A stretch of 64,000 nucleotides of DNA from Intestinibacillus sp964580155 (GCA_964580155.1 CAZOJP010000002.1:19242-83241), one strand, 5' to 3'. Shown: positions 51,230 to 59,981, numbered from the stretch's first letter. A program made the numbers and translations. The notes: a model not told the origin generated them from the letters alone.

Positions 51230-51814
51230 TTAAATTCGCACACCCAGCAGCCCGTGACGGTTGCAATAGGCATAGAGCATGCCGTGGCCGGACATGGGGA
51301 AGCGTCCCTCGGGGTTCTGCTCGGGATAGAGCTTGAGCAGCTGCATTCTTCCGCTTGTTACATAGGCAAAAAAGGAAATATAGTGCGTTTTGCTCATCGG
51401 ATGCTCCATGGAGAGGTAATATTCATGCTCGATTTGTTCGACATGCAGGGTGTGCGCCGCATCCGCTTCCTCGGTTTCAAGCGGCGGCAGGGTGACCCCG
51501 CAGCAGCTGAATGCTCCCTCGCCGGCGGCATAGATCGCGTTGCCGCAGATGGGGCAGGCGTAGAAGTGTCCGCGCAGCAGATTCGCGGAGCGGTTTCGGT
51601 TGATGCGGCAGTCGCCCGAGAGCAGCTCGGCGACGGACACACCGAGCGCCTGCGCAAGCGGCTCGATGAGGGTGATGTCGGGCAGCCCCTTTTGCGTTTC
51701 CCACTTGGATACGGTTTTATCGCTGACCAAAAGCTGCTCTGCAAGCTGCTTCTGGGTGTAGCCCTTGCTCTCGCGCAGCGTCCGAATGGTGCTGCCGGTT
51801 ACATAGTTTGTCAT
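51230..51814 (-). CDS. HTH-XRE regulator fused to a desulfoferrodoxin-like (superoxide reductase) domain
   Basis: A 194-residue protein in two parts. Residues 1-60 are a Cro/CI-type HTH (IRTLRESKGYTQKQLAEQLL, then VSKWETQKGLPDI). The remainder resembles a complete 2Fe superoxide reductase: a desulforedoxin-like site CPICGN...SCCGVTLPPL (C-x2-C ... CC), then EHPMSKTHYISF and YAYCNRHGLL, which carry His and Cys residues equivalent to the iron ligands of desulfoferrodoxin. This suggests a DNA-binding sensor of superoxide or redox state; activity is inference. The ATG at 51814 follows AAAGGAGC. No operon partner is seen. Confidence 0.82.
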   Translation of the reverse strand: MTNYVTGSTIRTLRESKGYTQKQLAEQLLVSDKTVSKWETQKGLPDITLIEPLAQALGVSVAELLSGDCRINRNRSANLLRGHFYACPICGNAIYAAGEGAFSCCGVTLPPLETEEADAAHTLHVEQIEHEYYLSMEHPMSKTHYISFFAYVTSGRMQLLKLYPEQNPEGRFPMSGHGMLYAYCNRHGLLGVRI

Positions 51815-52038
51815 GTACTTGTGCTCCTTTTCATTGGTTCTCTTGTGAAAACAGCATATCGCATCGCGGCGGGAAAGGCAACCTACGCTGCGTAGAGACC
51901 GTGCCGCCGGCGGCAAAAGTCGCGCCGGAGAGACCGCATACCCTTCATAACCGGGGAGCTCGAGCCGTATCATGGTATCAGAGCCATTCGCCGGGGAAAA
52001 CTGATGCCCGGCGTGATGATGCAAATATGCACACCGCA
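51815..52038. other. Intergenic region upstream of the XRE gene
   Basis: No gene seen. A hairpin CGCCGGG...CCCGGCG lies at 51989-52013. No clear minus-strand promoter or operator for the XRE gene could be defined. Confidence 0.4.
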
Positions 52039-52067
52039 TTGACTTTTATACACGGGCACGCTACACT
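52039..52067 (+). promoter_or_regulatory. Promoter of the small zinc-binding protein gene
   Basis: TTGACT (52039-52044), 17 bp, TACACT (52062-52067). Confidence 0.7.
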
Positions 52068-52100
52068 ATCGGTAATCAATACGAAGGCGGTGGGAAAAAG

Positions 52101-52292
52101 ATGATGATTGTGATGTGCGCATGCGGAAATGAAATCTATGCGAGCGATGTAGAGTCGACGCTTGCGTGGCAGTGCGACGCGTGCGGGCGCTGGTGCAACG
52201 TATTCGGGCAGGAAGTGCCGAATCCGGAGGAGGAGCAGGCGCCGACGCGGCTGTTCGGGGACTACGACCCCGATTTTGAAGACATGGAATAA
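52101..52292 (+). CDS. Small zinc-ribbon-like protein
   Basis: A 63-residue protein with cysteines CACGNEIY and CDACGRWCNVFG that could form one zinc site, followed by an acidic tail (NPEEEQAPTRLFGDYDPDFEDME). No family recognised. Two adjacent ATG codons at 52101 and 52104 follow GGTGGG. It has its own promoter and terminator, which supports a real gene. Confidence 0.7.
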   Translation: MMIVMCACGNEIYASDVESTLAWQCDACGRWCNVFGQEVPNPEEEQAPTRLFGDYDPDFEDME

Positions 52293-52329
52293 AAGCACAG
52301 CAAAACACAAGATATGAAAAAATAGCGTA

Positions 52330-52358
52330 AAAAAGCGTCCGATCACGGGGCGCTTTTT
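52330..52358 (+). terminator. Terminator after the small zinc protein gene
   Basis: An 11-bp stem (AAAAAGCG arms plus one G-U pair; 52330-52340 with about 52347-52358) whose descending arm ends in TTTTT. Confidence 0.75.
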
Positions 52359-52422
52359 CGTCAATTTATGAAAGTTTTCTTACAATACGGCAAAAAAGCA
52401 TCCCAATAGATCGAATATATGT

Positions 52423-52428
52423 TATACT
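52423..52428 (+). promoter_or_regulatory. Candidate -10 of the polysaccharide deacetylase gene
   Basis: TATACT about 55 bp before the ATG; the -35 region is poor. The leader contains a direct repeat CCCGCAGGGAT at 52433 and 52450. Confidence 0.45.
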
Positions 52429-52483
52429 AAAGCCCGCAGGGATATCGATACCCGCAGGGATTTTTGAGGAGGCATATCATACC

Positions 52484-54052
52484 ATGAAATTCAGATTGGG
52501 AGCGGCCGCGGCGGTCGTTGTTGTCGTCGCGGCATTGCTCATTGTTCCGCCGCTGCTCGGAAGGGTCAGCGCGAATGACGAGAAGGACGACATCGTGCTG
52601 CAGCTCGATAATCCGCAGGCTATCCGCGCGGGCGAATTGCAGCCGATTGCGGCGCAGGGCGGTACGGCGCTTGCACCCTACAAGCAGGATGGCAGCACGA
52701 TGCTGCCGATGGACTGGATTGTCGCGCAGATGCAGGAGGAAAAGCCGCAGGAGCATCCGGCGATTGCGGCGGCGGCGGTCGAGCATGGCGGCGCACAGTA
52801 TGTTCCGCTGCGCACGGTGACCGAAGCCTACGCATGGAACGCTTATTACATAAAGGACGCGCAGGGCGCGCTTGTATTCCTGGATCACCGCAAAAAGAGC
52901 GCGGAACCGAACGAAAAGCAGATTGCGACGGCGCTTGAGCTGCTCGGCCCGTCGCACACCCAGATGCTCGCAAGGGGCTTCATCTCGCGTGTCGGCTCGG
53001 ACACGGCGGTGGTCGATGCGAGCCGCGTCGAGCTGAAAAGCGCGGATGACAAGAAGTTTCAGGGCGTGATCGAGCAGTCGGGCACGGTTTATCTTCCGGT
53101 CGAAGGCACGGCGAAGGCGCTCGGCGGCAGCGCGGCGGTGTCGGGCGACGCGGTCACGGTTACGCTGCCGGACAGCAGTCAGGTCACGCTGCAAAACGGC
53201 AGAGTCGGCGACCGGCAGGCGGAGCAGTACACGCTGTACACCGATGAAAAGGGCACGGTCTACGCTTCGGCCCACGCGATGGCGGCGGCATTCGGCTTGC
53301 AGTCCTCGATGCCCGCGCAGGATGTTGTCGCACTGACCGCGGTCAAGGTCGAGGGCTTTGCGGCGCAGATGAGCTATCTCGCCGTCATCGGCGCGGATCT
53401 GCCCGACAAGCGGCCGGACATTCCGGAGGCCAAGGGCTACATCGCGCTGACGTTTGACGACGGCCCGACCGGCGGCAAAAACGGACGCACCGTCCAGCTG
53501 CTCGACGGCCTTCAGGCGCGCGGCGCGCACGCGACCTTCTTTATGTGCGGCTACCGCATCAAGGATTTTCATACGCATATGGAGCGCTACCTTGCGGAGG
53601 GGCACGAGCTGGGCAACCACACGATGGATCATCCCGGCATTTTGACGAAGTACAGCGCGGACAAGGTGCTCGAGCAGTTTGCGAGCAACAACGATCTCAT
53701 TAAGTCTTACTGCGGCGAGGTCGCGACGGTGGGGCGGCCGGCCGGCGGCGCGTATAACGATGTGGTGTTGGAGCAGATGAAAAAAGCCGGTCTGCCCTGC
53801 ATCAACTGGAGCGTGGACACGCTGGACTGGAAATACCGCGATGCAAACCGCATCAAGAACGTCATTGTCAATCAGGCGAAGGACGGCGACATCGTGCTCA
53901 TGCACGATTTGCATCAGCCGACGATTGATGGCGCGCTTGCCGCCATCGACGAGCTGCAGCAGCAGGGATATGCCTTTGTCACAGTGCACGAGCTGGCGCA
54001 GGTCAAGGGCATCACGCTCGAGCCGGGCAAGGTTTATACGGGACTGAATTAA
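52484..54052 (+). CDS. Secreted polysaccharide deacetylase with N-terminal stalk domains
   Basis: A 522-residue protein: signal/anchor helix (residues 5-26), two copper-amine-oxidase-N-like regions (TMLPMDWI...QYVPLRTVTEAYAW and VYLPVEGTAKALGG), then a NodB carbohydrate esterase 4 domain from about residue 320. The CE4 motifs are complete: TFDDGPTGG (catalytic Asp), HTMDHPG (zinc His pair), RPAGGAYN, DTLDW and LMHDLH. Likely substrates are peptidoglycan N-acetylglucosamine or another wall glycan. The ATG at 52484 follows GAGGAGG. It is followed after 24 bp by an AIM24-family gene. Confidence 0.9.
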   Translation: MKFRLGAAAAVVVVVAALLIVPPLLGRVSANDEKDDIVLQLDNPQAIRAGELQPIAAQGGTALAPYKQDGSTMLPMDWIVAQMQEEKPQEHPAIAAAAVEHGGAQYVPLRTVTEAYAWNAYYIKDAQGALVFLDHRKKSAEPNEKQIATALELLGPSHTQMLARGFISRVGSDTAVVDASRVELKSADDKKFQGVIEQSGTVYLPVEGTAKALGGSAAVSGDAVTVTLPDSSQVTLQNGRVGDRQAEQYTLYTDEKGTVYASAHAMAAAFGLQSSMPAQDVVALTAVKVEGFAAQMSYLAVIGADLPDKRPDIPEAKGYIALTFDDGPTGGKNGRTVQLLDGLQARGAHATFFMCGYRIKDFHTHMERYLAEGHELGNHTMDHPGILTKYSADKVLEQFASNNDLIKSYCGEVATVGRPAGGAYNDVVLEQMKKAGLPCINWSVDTLDWKYRDANRIKNVIVNQAKDGDIVLMHDLHQPTIDGALAAIDELQQQGYAFVTVHELAQVKGITLEPGKVYTGLN

Positions 54053-54076
54053 CACGATTTTGGGGGAGGGCGCACC

Positions 54077-54757
54077 ATGCGTTACAAAATTGAGGGCGGC
54101 ACATTGCCCGTCGTAATCTGCGATCTGGAAAACGGGGAAGCGATGATCACCGAGCGCGGCTCGATGAGCTGGATGTCACCGAACATGAAGATGGAAACCG
54201 GCACAAACGGCGGTCTCGGAAAAGCGTTCGGACGTATTTTCGCGGGTGAAGCGATGTTCCAAAACCGCTATACCGCACAGGGCGGCCCGGGCATGATCGC
54301 GTTTGCGTCGAGCTTTCCCGGCTCGATTCGCGCGTTTGACATCACGCCGAGCCACAGCATGATCGTGCAGAAATCCGCGTTTCTCGCTTCGGAAACCGGT
54401 GTCGAGCTGTCCGTGCACTTCCAGAAAAAGCTGGGTGCGGGCTTGTTTGGCGGCGAGGGCTTTATTATGCAGCGCCTGTCCGGTCAGGGCACCGCCTTCA
54501 TCGAGATTGACGGCAGCGCGATGGAATACACCCTGGCTGCAGGGCAGTCCATCGTAGTCGACACGGGCTATCTTGCCGCGATGGAGGACAGCTGCTCGAT
54601 GGAAATCGCCGCGGTGCCGGGCGTTAAAAATATGCTGTTCGGCGGCGAAGGGCTGTTTAACACCGTTGTGACCGGCCCCGGCAAGGTGCTTGTGCAGACC
54701 ATGCCGATCAGCGCGGTTGCGGGCACGCTGCGCCCGTTCTTCTCATCCGCCAACTGA
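54077..54757 (+). CDS. AIM24 / TIGR00266 family protein
   Basis: A 226-residue all-beta protein of the AIM24 family. Recognisable parts are the ERGSMSWMS segment near the start, GEAMFQNRYTA, the ASSFPGSIRAFDI region, and GEGFIMQRLSGQGTAFIE in the middle. The cellular role of the bacterial family is not known. The ATG at 54077 follows GGGGGAGG. It may be co-transcribed with the deacetylase. It ends inside a bidirectional terminator shared with the convergent pseudouridine synthase gene. Confidence 0.85.
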   Translation: MRYKIEGGTLPVVICDLENGEAMITERGSMSWMSPNMKMETGTNGGLGKAFGRIFAGEAMFQNRYTAQGGPGMIAFASSFPGSIRAFDITPSHSMIVQKSAFLASETGVELSVHFQKKLGAGLFGGEGFIMQRLSGQGTAFIEIDGSAMEYTLAAGQSIVVDTGYLAAMEDSCSMEIAAVPGVKNMLFGGEGLFNTVVTGPGKVLVQTMPISAVAGTLRPFFSSAN

Positions 54758-54801
54758 AATGCAAAGAATCCGCCATATTGCATGGCGGATTCTTTGCATT
54801 T
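54757..54801. terminator. Bidirectional terminator, AIM24 gene versus pseudouridine synthase gene
   Basis: A perfect 20-bp stem (54757-54776 with 54782-54801) and 5-nt loop; the arms contain the stop codons of both convergent genes. Confidence 0.88.
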
Positions 54802-55768
54802 AAAACTGATGCTTGGGGAAGTATTTTTTAACGAAGGGAATTTCGCGCACCGTAAACTCGCAGCCGTCCAGATAGGTCAGCGCACCCGCGCCGCTCGTGA
54901 AATCGAAGCGCAGCTTATAGGAATAGAGCATCTGTGCGCTCTCGTGGAAGGGGCGGTTGAGCTCGTTTGTGCCGTATTTGCCGTCGCCGAGCAGCGGATT
55001 GCCGATGGATGCCATGTGCGCGCGAATTTGGTGGGTGCGGCCGGTGATGAGCTCGCACTCGACGAGGGACAGGCGGCTGCGCGAGGCAAGCGTGCGGTAA
55101 ACGGTCGATGCGGACTTGGCGCCCAGCACGCGCGTCGCGTGCACGGTCATGCGGCCGAGCGCTTCGTCCTTGCGCAGGAAGCTGTCGATGCGCCCTGCGG
55201 CAGGCTCGGGGCGGCCGTGGACGACGCACAGATATTTCTTGGAAAGCTCGCGCGCCTTGATTTTTTCGTTCAGGATGCGCAGCGCCTCCGCGGTTTTTGC
55301 CGCGATGACAATGCCGCCCGTGTTGCGGTCGATGCGGTTGCACAGCGCAGGCGCGAAGGCGTTTTCGCGCGTGGGATCCCACTGTCCGCTGCGGTAGAGG
55401 TGCGCCTGAATGTTCGCGATGAGCGTGTCCACGCTGCCGCGATCGTCCGCGTGCACGACCATGCCGGGCGCCTTGTCCACAAGCAGAATATTGTCGTCCT
55501 CGAAGAGGATGGTCAGCCGCGGATGCTCGATGCGGCGGAAGGCCTCTTCCTCGCGCACGGTCTCGAAATATTCGTCGTTGATGTAAAGCTGCAGCAGGTC
55601 GCCCTCCGTCAGACGGTAGGCAGGCTCGGTGCGTGCGCCGTTCACCTTGATGCGCTTGAGCCGGCAGTATTTGTGCATCATGCCGCCGGGCAGACGGGGC
55701 ACCGCTTTCTCGAGAAACTTGTTCAGCCGCTGCCCGCTGTCGTTCTTTGCAATTTGGAATTCTTTCAA
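54800..55768 (-). CDS. RluA-family pseudouridine synthase (RluC/RluD type)
   Basis: A 322-residue synthase with an N-terminal S4-like RNA-binding domain (GQRLNKFLEKAVPRLPGGMM) and the catalytic domain. The active-site Asp is in NRIDRNTGGIVIAAK, and the conserved ELITGRTHQIRAHMAS follows. It converts uridines in 23S rRNA; the exact positions cannot be told. I place the start at TTG 55768, eight bases after GGAGG; the frame can be extended to GTG 55822, but that lies at the transcription start region. Confidence 0.9.
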   Translation of the reverse strand: MKEFQIAKNDSGQRLNKFLEKAVPRLPGGMMHKYCRLKRIKVNGARTEPAYRLTEGDLLQLYINDEYFETVREEEAFRRIEHPRLTILFEDDNILLVDKAPGMVVHADDRGSVDTLIANIQAHLYRSGQWDPTRENAFAPALCNRIDRNTGGIVIAAKTAEALRILNEKIKARELSKKYLCVVHGRPEPAAGRIDSFLRKDEALGRMTVHATRVLGAKSASTVYRTLASRSRLSLVECELITGRTHQIRAHMASIGNPLLGDGKYGTNELNRPFHESAQMLYSYKLRFDFTSGAGALTYLDGCEFTVREIPFVKKYFPKHQF

Positions 55769-55824
55769 GCTTGCATCCTCCGCTTCATCCGTGTATACTG
55801 GAATTGTATCTTTATGATACACCT

Positions 55825-55853
55825 AGTATACCGCATGAAAAGGAAAAAGAAAA
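55825..55853 (-). promoter_or_regulatory. Candidate promoter of the pseudouridine synthase gene
   Basis: On the minus strand TATACT (55825-55830) with a weak TTTTCT 17 bp upstream. Confidence 0.4.
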
Positions 55854-55877
55854 TACGCGTTTTTCCTAAGAAATTGG

Positions 55878-55907
55878 TTGACAACCCCCAAAAGCTTATA
55901 GTATACT
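55878..55907 (+). promoter_or_regulatory. Promoter of yceD-rpmF
   Basis: TTGACA (55878-55883), 18 bp, TATACT (55902-55907); the yceD ATG is only 26 bp further. Confidence 0.82.
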
Positions 55908-55932
55908 ATCAGATGTACCATGTGAGGTCACT

Positions 55933-56445
55933 ATGAAGATCGATTTGAAAAAACTAATCAGCGCGAAAACCGAGCGCATTCCGTTTGAGGGATCTATGGA
56001 TCTGTCAGCGGAGCTTTTTAACGGGGAATATCCGTTCCGCTCGCCCGTGAGGTACACCGGTGAGATCACAAATCACACCGACGTGCTCCGTCTAACCGGA
56101 CAAGTGGAGGCCGACTATTCCACGCGCTGTGCACGCTGTTTGAAATCTCTCGTCATGCCGCTGTCGGTTCAGGTGGACATGGTTCTCCTGCCGGACGACG
56201 GACAGACCGAGGAAGAGGATGACATTTTCCTGATTCGGGGCGACAAAGTCGACCCGGAAGAGGTTCTGCTCCCCGAGCTCCTGCTCAACATCGACATGGT
56301 GTATCTCTGTAAAGAAGACTGTAGGGGACTGTGTCCGCATTGTGGCGTCGATCGCAATTTCACCCCATGCGACTGCGGCGGAAAACAGATCGACGATCGT
56401 CTTGCGGTGCTCAAAACTCTGCTGGATTCCAAGCAGGACCACTGA
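55933..56445 (+). CDS. yceD: YceD / DUF177 family protein
   Basis: A 170-residue DUF177 protein. It has the paired cysteines CARCLKSL in the middle and a C-terminal cluster LCPHCGVDRNFTPCDC that may bind zinc. YceD affects 23S rRNA accumulation in E. coli and plants, and its gene nearly always precedes rpmF, as here (47 bp). The ATG at 55933 follows TGTGAGG. Confidence 0.92.
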   Translation: MKIDLKKLISAKTERIPFEGSMDLSAELFNGEYPFRSPVRYTGEITNHTDVLRLTGQVEADYSTRCARCLKSLVMPLSVQVDMVLLPDDGQTEEEDDIFLIRGDKVDPEEVLLPELLLNIDMVYLCKEDCRGLCPHCGVDRNFTPCDCGGKQIDDRLAVLKTLLDSKQDH

Positions 56446-56492
56446 TCTTTCGTTAGGTAAAAGACAATCATAAGAGTAGGAGGTGTTACCGA

Positions 56493-56675
56493 ATGGCAGT
56501 ACCTAAGAGAAAAGTCTCCAAAGCGAGACGCGATAAGAGACGTAACTCCCACTGGAAGCTGTCTCTGCCCGGCATGGCTAAGTGCCCGAAGTGCGGCGAG
56601 ATGAAGCTGAGCCACAGAATGTGCAAGTCTTGCGGCTATTACAACGGCCGCGAGGTTGTCAAGATTGAGGGCTAA
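56493..56675 (+). CDS. rpmF: 50S ribosomal protein L32 (zinc-binding form)
   Basis: A 60-residue L32 starting MAVPKRKVSKARRDKRRN. The zinc site is complete, CPKCGEM...MCKSCGYY, so this is the four-cysteine form rather than the zinc-independent paralogue. The ATG at 56493 follows AGGAGGTG. Confidence 0.97.
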   Translation: MAVPKRKVSKARRDKRRNSHWKLSLPGMAKCPKCGEMKLSHRMCKSCGYYNGREVVKIEG

Positions 56676-56757
56676 GCGCAACCACAAAGAGAAAAAAGTA
56701 GGGAAGGCGGGAGCTTTCTCTATTTTTTTTGCCATGGACGCACCTGCTCGCTTTTAG

Positions 56758-56786
56758 TTGACGGCGTGGCGGTATCGTGCGATAAT
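56758..56786 (+). promoter_or_regulatory. Promoter of der-plsY-gpsA
   Basis: TTGACG (56758-56763), 17 bp, GATAAT (56781-56786). A T-rich stretch (56721-56730) after a weak hairpin upstream may end rpmF transcription. Confidence 0.72.
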
Positions 56787-56829
56787 GAAACAAACGAAGC
56801 GATCCCCCCTCGCGGAAGGAGGCACTTTT

Positions 56830-58155
56830 ATGGCAAAACCGATTGTTGCCATCGTGGGACGGCCGAACGTCGGCAAGTCCCAACTTTTTAACCGCCTGGC
56901 AGGCAAACGCCTGTCGATTGTCGAGGATACCCCCGGCGTGACGCGTGACCGGCTGTATGCCGAGTCCGAGTGGCGTGGCAGGCCCTTCACAATCATCGAT
57001 ACCGGCGGTATCGAACCGACAAACGACAACGAAATCCTAAAATTCATGCGCCAGCAGGCGGAAACCGCTATCCATCACGCGGATGTCATCGTATTCCTCA
57101 CCGACCTGCGCACCGGCGTCACCGCGTCGGACGAGGAGGTCGCGTCCCTGCTGCAGCGGGCGGGCAAGCCCATCGTGCTCGCGGTCAACAAATGCGACAC
57201 CCCGGGCGCCCCCAGTCCGGATATTTTCGAGTTCTATAACCTGGGACTCGGCGATCCGTGCGGCATTTCTGCGCTGCACGGCTACGGCACGGGCGATCTG
57301 CTCGACGTGGTGTACGAGCATTTTCCGGCGGAGGACGATGCCCCCGAGGAGGAGGACACCATGCGTGTCGCGATCATCGGCAAGCCGAATGTCGGCAAGT
57401 CCTCACTCGTCAACCGCGTTGTGGGCGAGGAGCGCGTCATTGTCTCCGATGTGGCGGGCACGACGCGCGACAGCGTGGACACACTGGTCGAAAACAAATA
57501 CGGCAAGTTCGTATTCGTCGACACCGCGGGCATTCGCAAAAAGTCCAAGATCGATGAGCGCCTGGAGAAGTTCTCCGTCATGCGCTCGCTGCTGGCGGTC
57601 GAGCGCGCGGACGTGTGCGTCATCATGATTGATGCGACCGAAGGCGTGACCGAGCAGGATACCAAGGTCGCGGGCGAGGCACACAACGCGGGCAAGGCGT
57701 GCATCATCGTCGTGAACAAATGGGATCTTGTCGAAAAAGACGGCAAGACCATGAAGGAATATACGATTCGCGTGCGCGAAGGGCTGGCATATATGCCCTA
57801 CGCACCCGTGCTGTTCATCTCTGCGCTGACCGGCCAGCGTGTGGATAAGCTGTTTGAGGTCATTCAGGACGTTTACGAGCAGAACCACAGACGCATTTCG
57901 ACCGGCCAGCTCAATGCCATCCTTGCGGAAGCGACCGCGCGTGCGCAGCCGCCGACCGACAAGGGCCGCCGCCTGAAGATTTACTATATGACGCAGGTGA
58001 GCACATGCCCGCCGACCTTTGTGTGCTTTTGCAACGATGCGCGGCTGTTCCATTTCTCCTATCAGCGCTACCTCGAAAACCAGATTCGCGAGGTGTTCGG
58101 GCTGACCGGCACACCGGTGCGCATGATCGTGCGGCAGCGCGGCGAGAAGGACTGA
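56830..58155 (+). CDS. der: Ribosome biogenesis GTPase Der (EngA)
   Basis: A 441-residue tandem GTPase. Domain 1 P-loop GRPNVGKS with DTGGIE and NKCD; domain 2 P-loop GKPNVGKS with DTAGIRKKSKI and NKWD; then the C-terminal KH-like domain (from about 350). Der is essential for 50S assembly. The ATG at 56830 follows GGAAGGAGG. It heads an operon with plsY and gpsA, a common Firmicutes arrangement. Confidence 0.97.
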   Translation: MAKPIVAIVGRPNVGKSQLFNRLAGKRLSIVEDTPGVTRDRLYAESEWRGRPFTIIDTGGIEPTNDNEILKFMRQQAETAIHHADVIVFLTDLRTGVTASDEEVASLLQRAGKPIVLAVNKCDTPGAPSPDIFEFYNLGLGDPCGISALHGYGTGDLLDVVYEHFPAEDDAPEEEDTMRVAIIGKPNVGKSSLVNRVVGEERVIVSDVAGTTRDSVDTLVENKYGKFVFVDTAGIRKKSKIDERLEKFSVMRSLLAVERADVCVIMIDATEGVTEQDTKVAGEAHNAGKACIIVVNKWDLVEKDGKTMKEYTIRVREGLAYMPYAPVLFISALTGQRVDKLFEVIQDVYEQNHRRISTGQLNAILAEATARAQPPTDKGRRLKIYYMTQVSTCPPTFVCFCNDARLFHFSYQRYLENQIREVFGLTGTPVRMIVRQRGEKD

Positions 58156-58172
58156 CGGTGGAGTAACAAAAC

Positions 58173-58814
58173 ATGACTTTCATTGATTTTCTCATCATCG
58201 CGTCGAGCTCTTATCTGCTCGGCTCGCTCAGCTTTGCAATCATTGTGTGCCACCTGACGCTGCACAAGGATATTCGCAATTACGGCAGCGGAAATGCCGG
58301 GCTGACGAACTCTTACCGCACGATGGGCGGCACGAAAACCCTGCTTGTGCTGTTCGGCGACATCGCCAAGGGCGCGGTGGCGATTACGATCGGCGGCATG
58401 CTCGCAGGCCCGATGGGCAAGCTGGTTGCCGGTATTTTCGTCATCCTCGGCCATGTGTTTCCGGTGTATTTCGGCTTCCGCGGCGGCAAGGGTGTGCTCG
58501 TGGGCGCGACGATGCTCGCGCTGTTTGACTGGCGCATTTTTCTTGTCGCGATCGCGCTGTTCATTCTGGCGGTTGCAACGACACGGTGGGTCTCGCTCGG
58601 GTCTATTCTGGGCGCGGTGAGCTTTCCGGTGACGATGTGGATTTTTCATCAAGATGCGCTGCTGACCGGCATTGCATTTGCCATGGGCGCGGCGGTCATC
58701 TTCATGCATCGCTCGAACATCGGGCGCATTTTGTCCGGCACGGAAAATCGGTTCTCGTTCCACGTGAAGCCCACGATCCGCAAGGACGACGGGGAAACAG
58801 GAGGCTCAAAATGA
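58173..58814 (+). CDS. plsY: Acyl-phosphate:glycerol-3-phosphate acyltransferase PlsY
   Basis: A 213-residue membrane enzyme with five helices. The PlsY motifs are seen as GSLSFAIIV, YGSGNAGLTNSYRTMG and GHVFPVYFGFRGGKGVLV. It makes lysophosphatidate from acyl-phosphate and glycerol 3-phosphate, which the next gene, gpsA, supplies. Motif 2 has LTNSYR where many proteins have TNVLR. It overlaps gpsA by 4 bp (ATGA). Confidence 0.94.
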   Translation: MTFIDFLIIASSSYLLGSLSFAIIVCHLTLHKDIRNYGSGNAGLTNSYRTMGGTKTLLVLFGDIAKGAVAITIGGMLAGPMGKLVAGIFVILGHVFPVYFGFRGGKGVLVGATMLALFDWRIFLVAIALFILAVATTRWVSLGSILGAVSFPVTMWIFHQDALLTGIAFAMGAAVIFMHRSNIGRILSGTENRFSFHVKPTIRKDDGETGGSK

Positions 58815-59970
58815 AGGTAATGGTTCTCGGCTGCGGTGGCTGGGGCATGGCACTGTCCGTCCTGCTGCACGACAACGGTCACGAGGTAACGGCCTGGACG
58901 TATCTGGAGGAGGAGTGCGCGGCACTGCGCGCGCAGCGCGGCAACCAAAAGCTGCTGCCGGGCGTGCGTTTGCCCGAGGGCATCGCGCTGACGACCGATA
59001 TGCGCATCGCGGCGCAGGCGGACATCATCGTGCTCGCGGTGCCGAGCTTTGCGGTCGCGGCGACCGCGGCGCAGCTCGCGGATATTGCGCCCGCGCACAC
59101 GGTCGTGGTCAACGTGGGCAAGGGACTGGACTCGCAGCACGGTTACTGCCGCTTTTCCGAAACGATCGAAAACGCGCTGCACGGGGCAAATCCGATCGTC
59201 GCGCTGACCGGCCCGACCCACGCGGAGGAGGTCGCGCGCGGCATCCCGACCGCGATTCTCGCGGCCTCCAAAAATCTGGAGGCCGCCGAGCTTGTGCAGG
59301 ACGCGTTCATGAACGAGCGCTTCCGCGTCTATACCTCGAGCGACATCGTGGGCGCGGAGCTGGGCGGCGCCTTCAAAAACATCATCGCGCTGGGCGCGGG
59401 TATGGCGGACGGACTGGGTCTGGGCGACAACTCCAAGGCGGCGCTCATGACGCGGGGACTGACCGAAATCGCCCGTCTGGGCGTGTCGCTCGGCGCGCGC
59501 AAGGAGACCTTTGCAGGACTGTCCGGTGTGGGCGATCTCATCGTCACCTGCACCTCCATGCACTCGCGCAACCGCCGCGCCGGCATCCTCATCGGTAAGG
59601 GCGTGCCGGTGCAGGAGGCGGTCGCGGAGATCACCGGCGGCCGCGGCGTCGACGTGGCCTTCGAGGCCCTCGGCTCCGCGGGCACCACAAATCTGGCGGT
59701 GAACATCAGCCGGGAGGGCGGTCGTGCCGTCGTCGTCGGGANNNNNNNNNNGTGCCGGTGCAGGAGGCGCTGCACCAGATCGGCGCGGTCGTCGAGGGCT
59801 ATTACGCGACCGAGGCAGGCTATCACCTCGCGCGGCAGGCCGGGGTGTCCATGCCGATCACCGAGGGGATGTATCATGTGCTCTACGAGGGTGCGAACGT
59901 GCAGGAGGGCATCCGTCAGCTTATGACGCGCGCCAAAAAGCACGAATCCGAGGAACTGTGGCTGCTATAA
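58811..59970 (+). CDS. gpsA: Glycerol-3-phosphate dehydrogenase GpsA, interrupted by a chimeric join and N gap
   Basis: Residues 1-270 are normal GpsA: VMVLGCGGWGMALS, the catalytic-lysine region GAELGGAFKNIIALGAG, and LSGVGDLIVTCTS. After GKGVPVQEA the sequence changes to an alcohol-dehydrogenase-like segment (GGRGVDVAFEALGSAG), then ten Ns, then VPVQEA again and the true GpsA end (EGMYHVLYEGANVQEGI). Removing 59621-59769 rejoins the two halves in frame as 336 residues, the normal length. The enzyme reduces dihydroxyacetone phosphate for phospholipid synthesis. The gene is probably intact in the organism. Confidence 0.93.
59603..59769 (+). other. Assembly artefact: 18-bp direct repeat around foreign segment and N gap
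   Basis: The 18-mer beginning GTGCCGGTGCAGG occurs at 59603-59620 and again at 59752-59769. Between them are 121 bases of other origin and the unknown bases 59742-59751. The inserted part is 88 of 121 G/C by hand count and codes for a fragment of a zinc-type alcohol dehydrogenase. This is what a false overlap extension at a contig end, followed by scaffolding, would leave. Confidence 0.88.
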
Positions 59971-59981
59971 CGGATTTTATA

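Noticed and set aside
52427..54055. A 542-codon minus-strand frame opposite the polysaccharide deacetylase
   Set aside because: Same antisense composition effect; the plus-strand gene has full CE4 motifs, signal peptide and ribosome site.
59621..59741. A genuine alcohol dehydrogenase domain fused to GpsA
   Set aside because: It is only about 40 residues, is flanked by an exact 18-bp repeat and an N gap, and removing it restores GpsA in frame; an assembly artefact explains it better.
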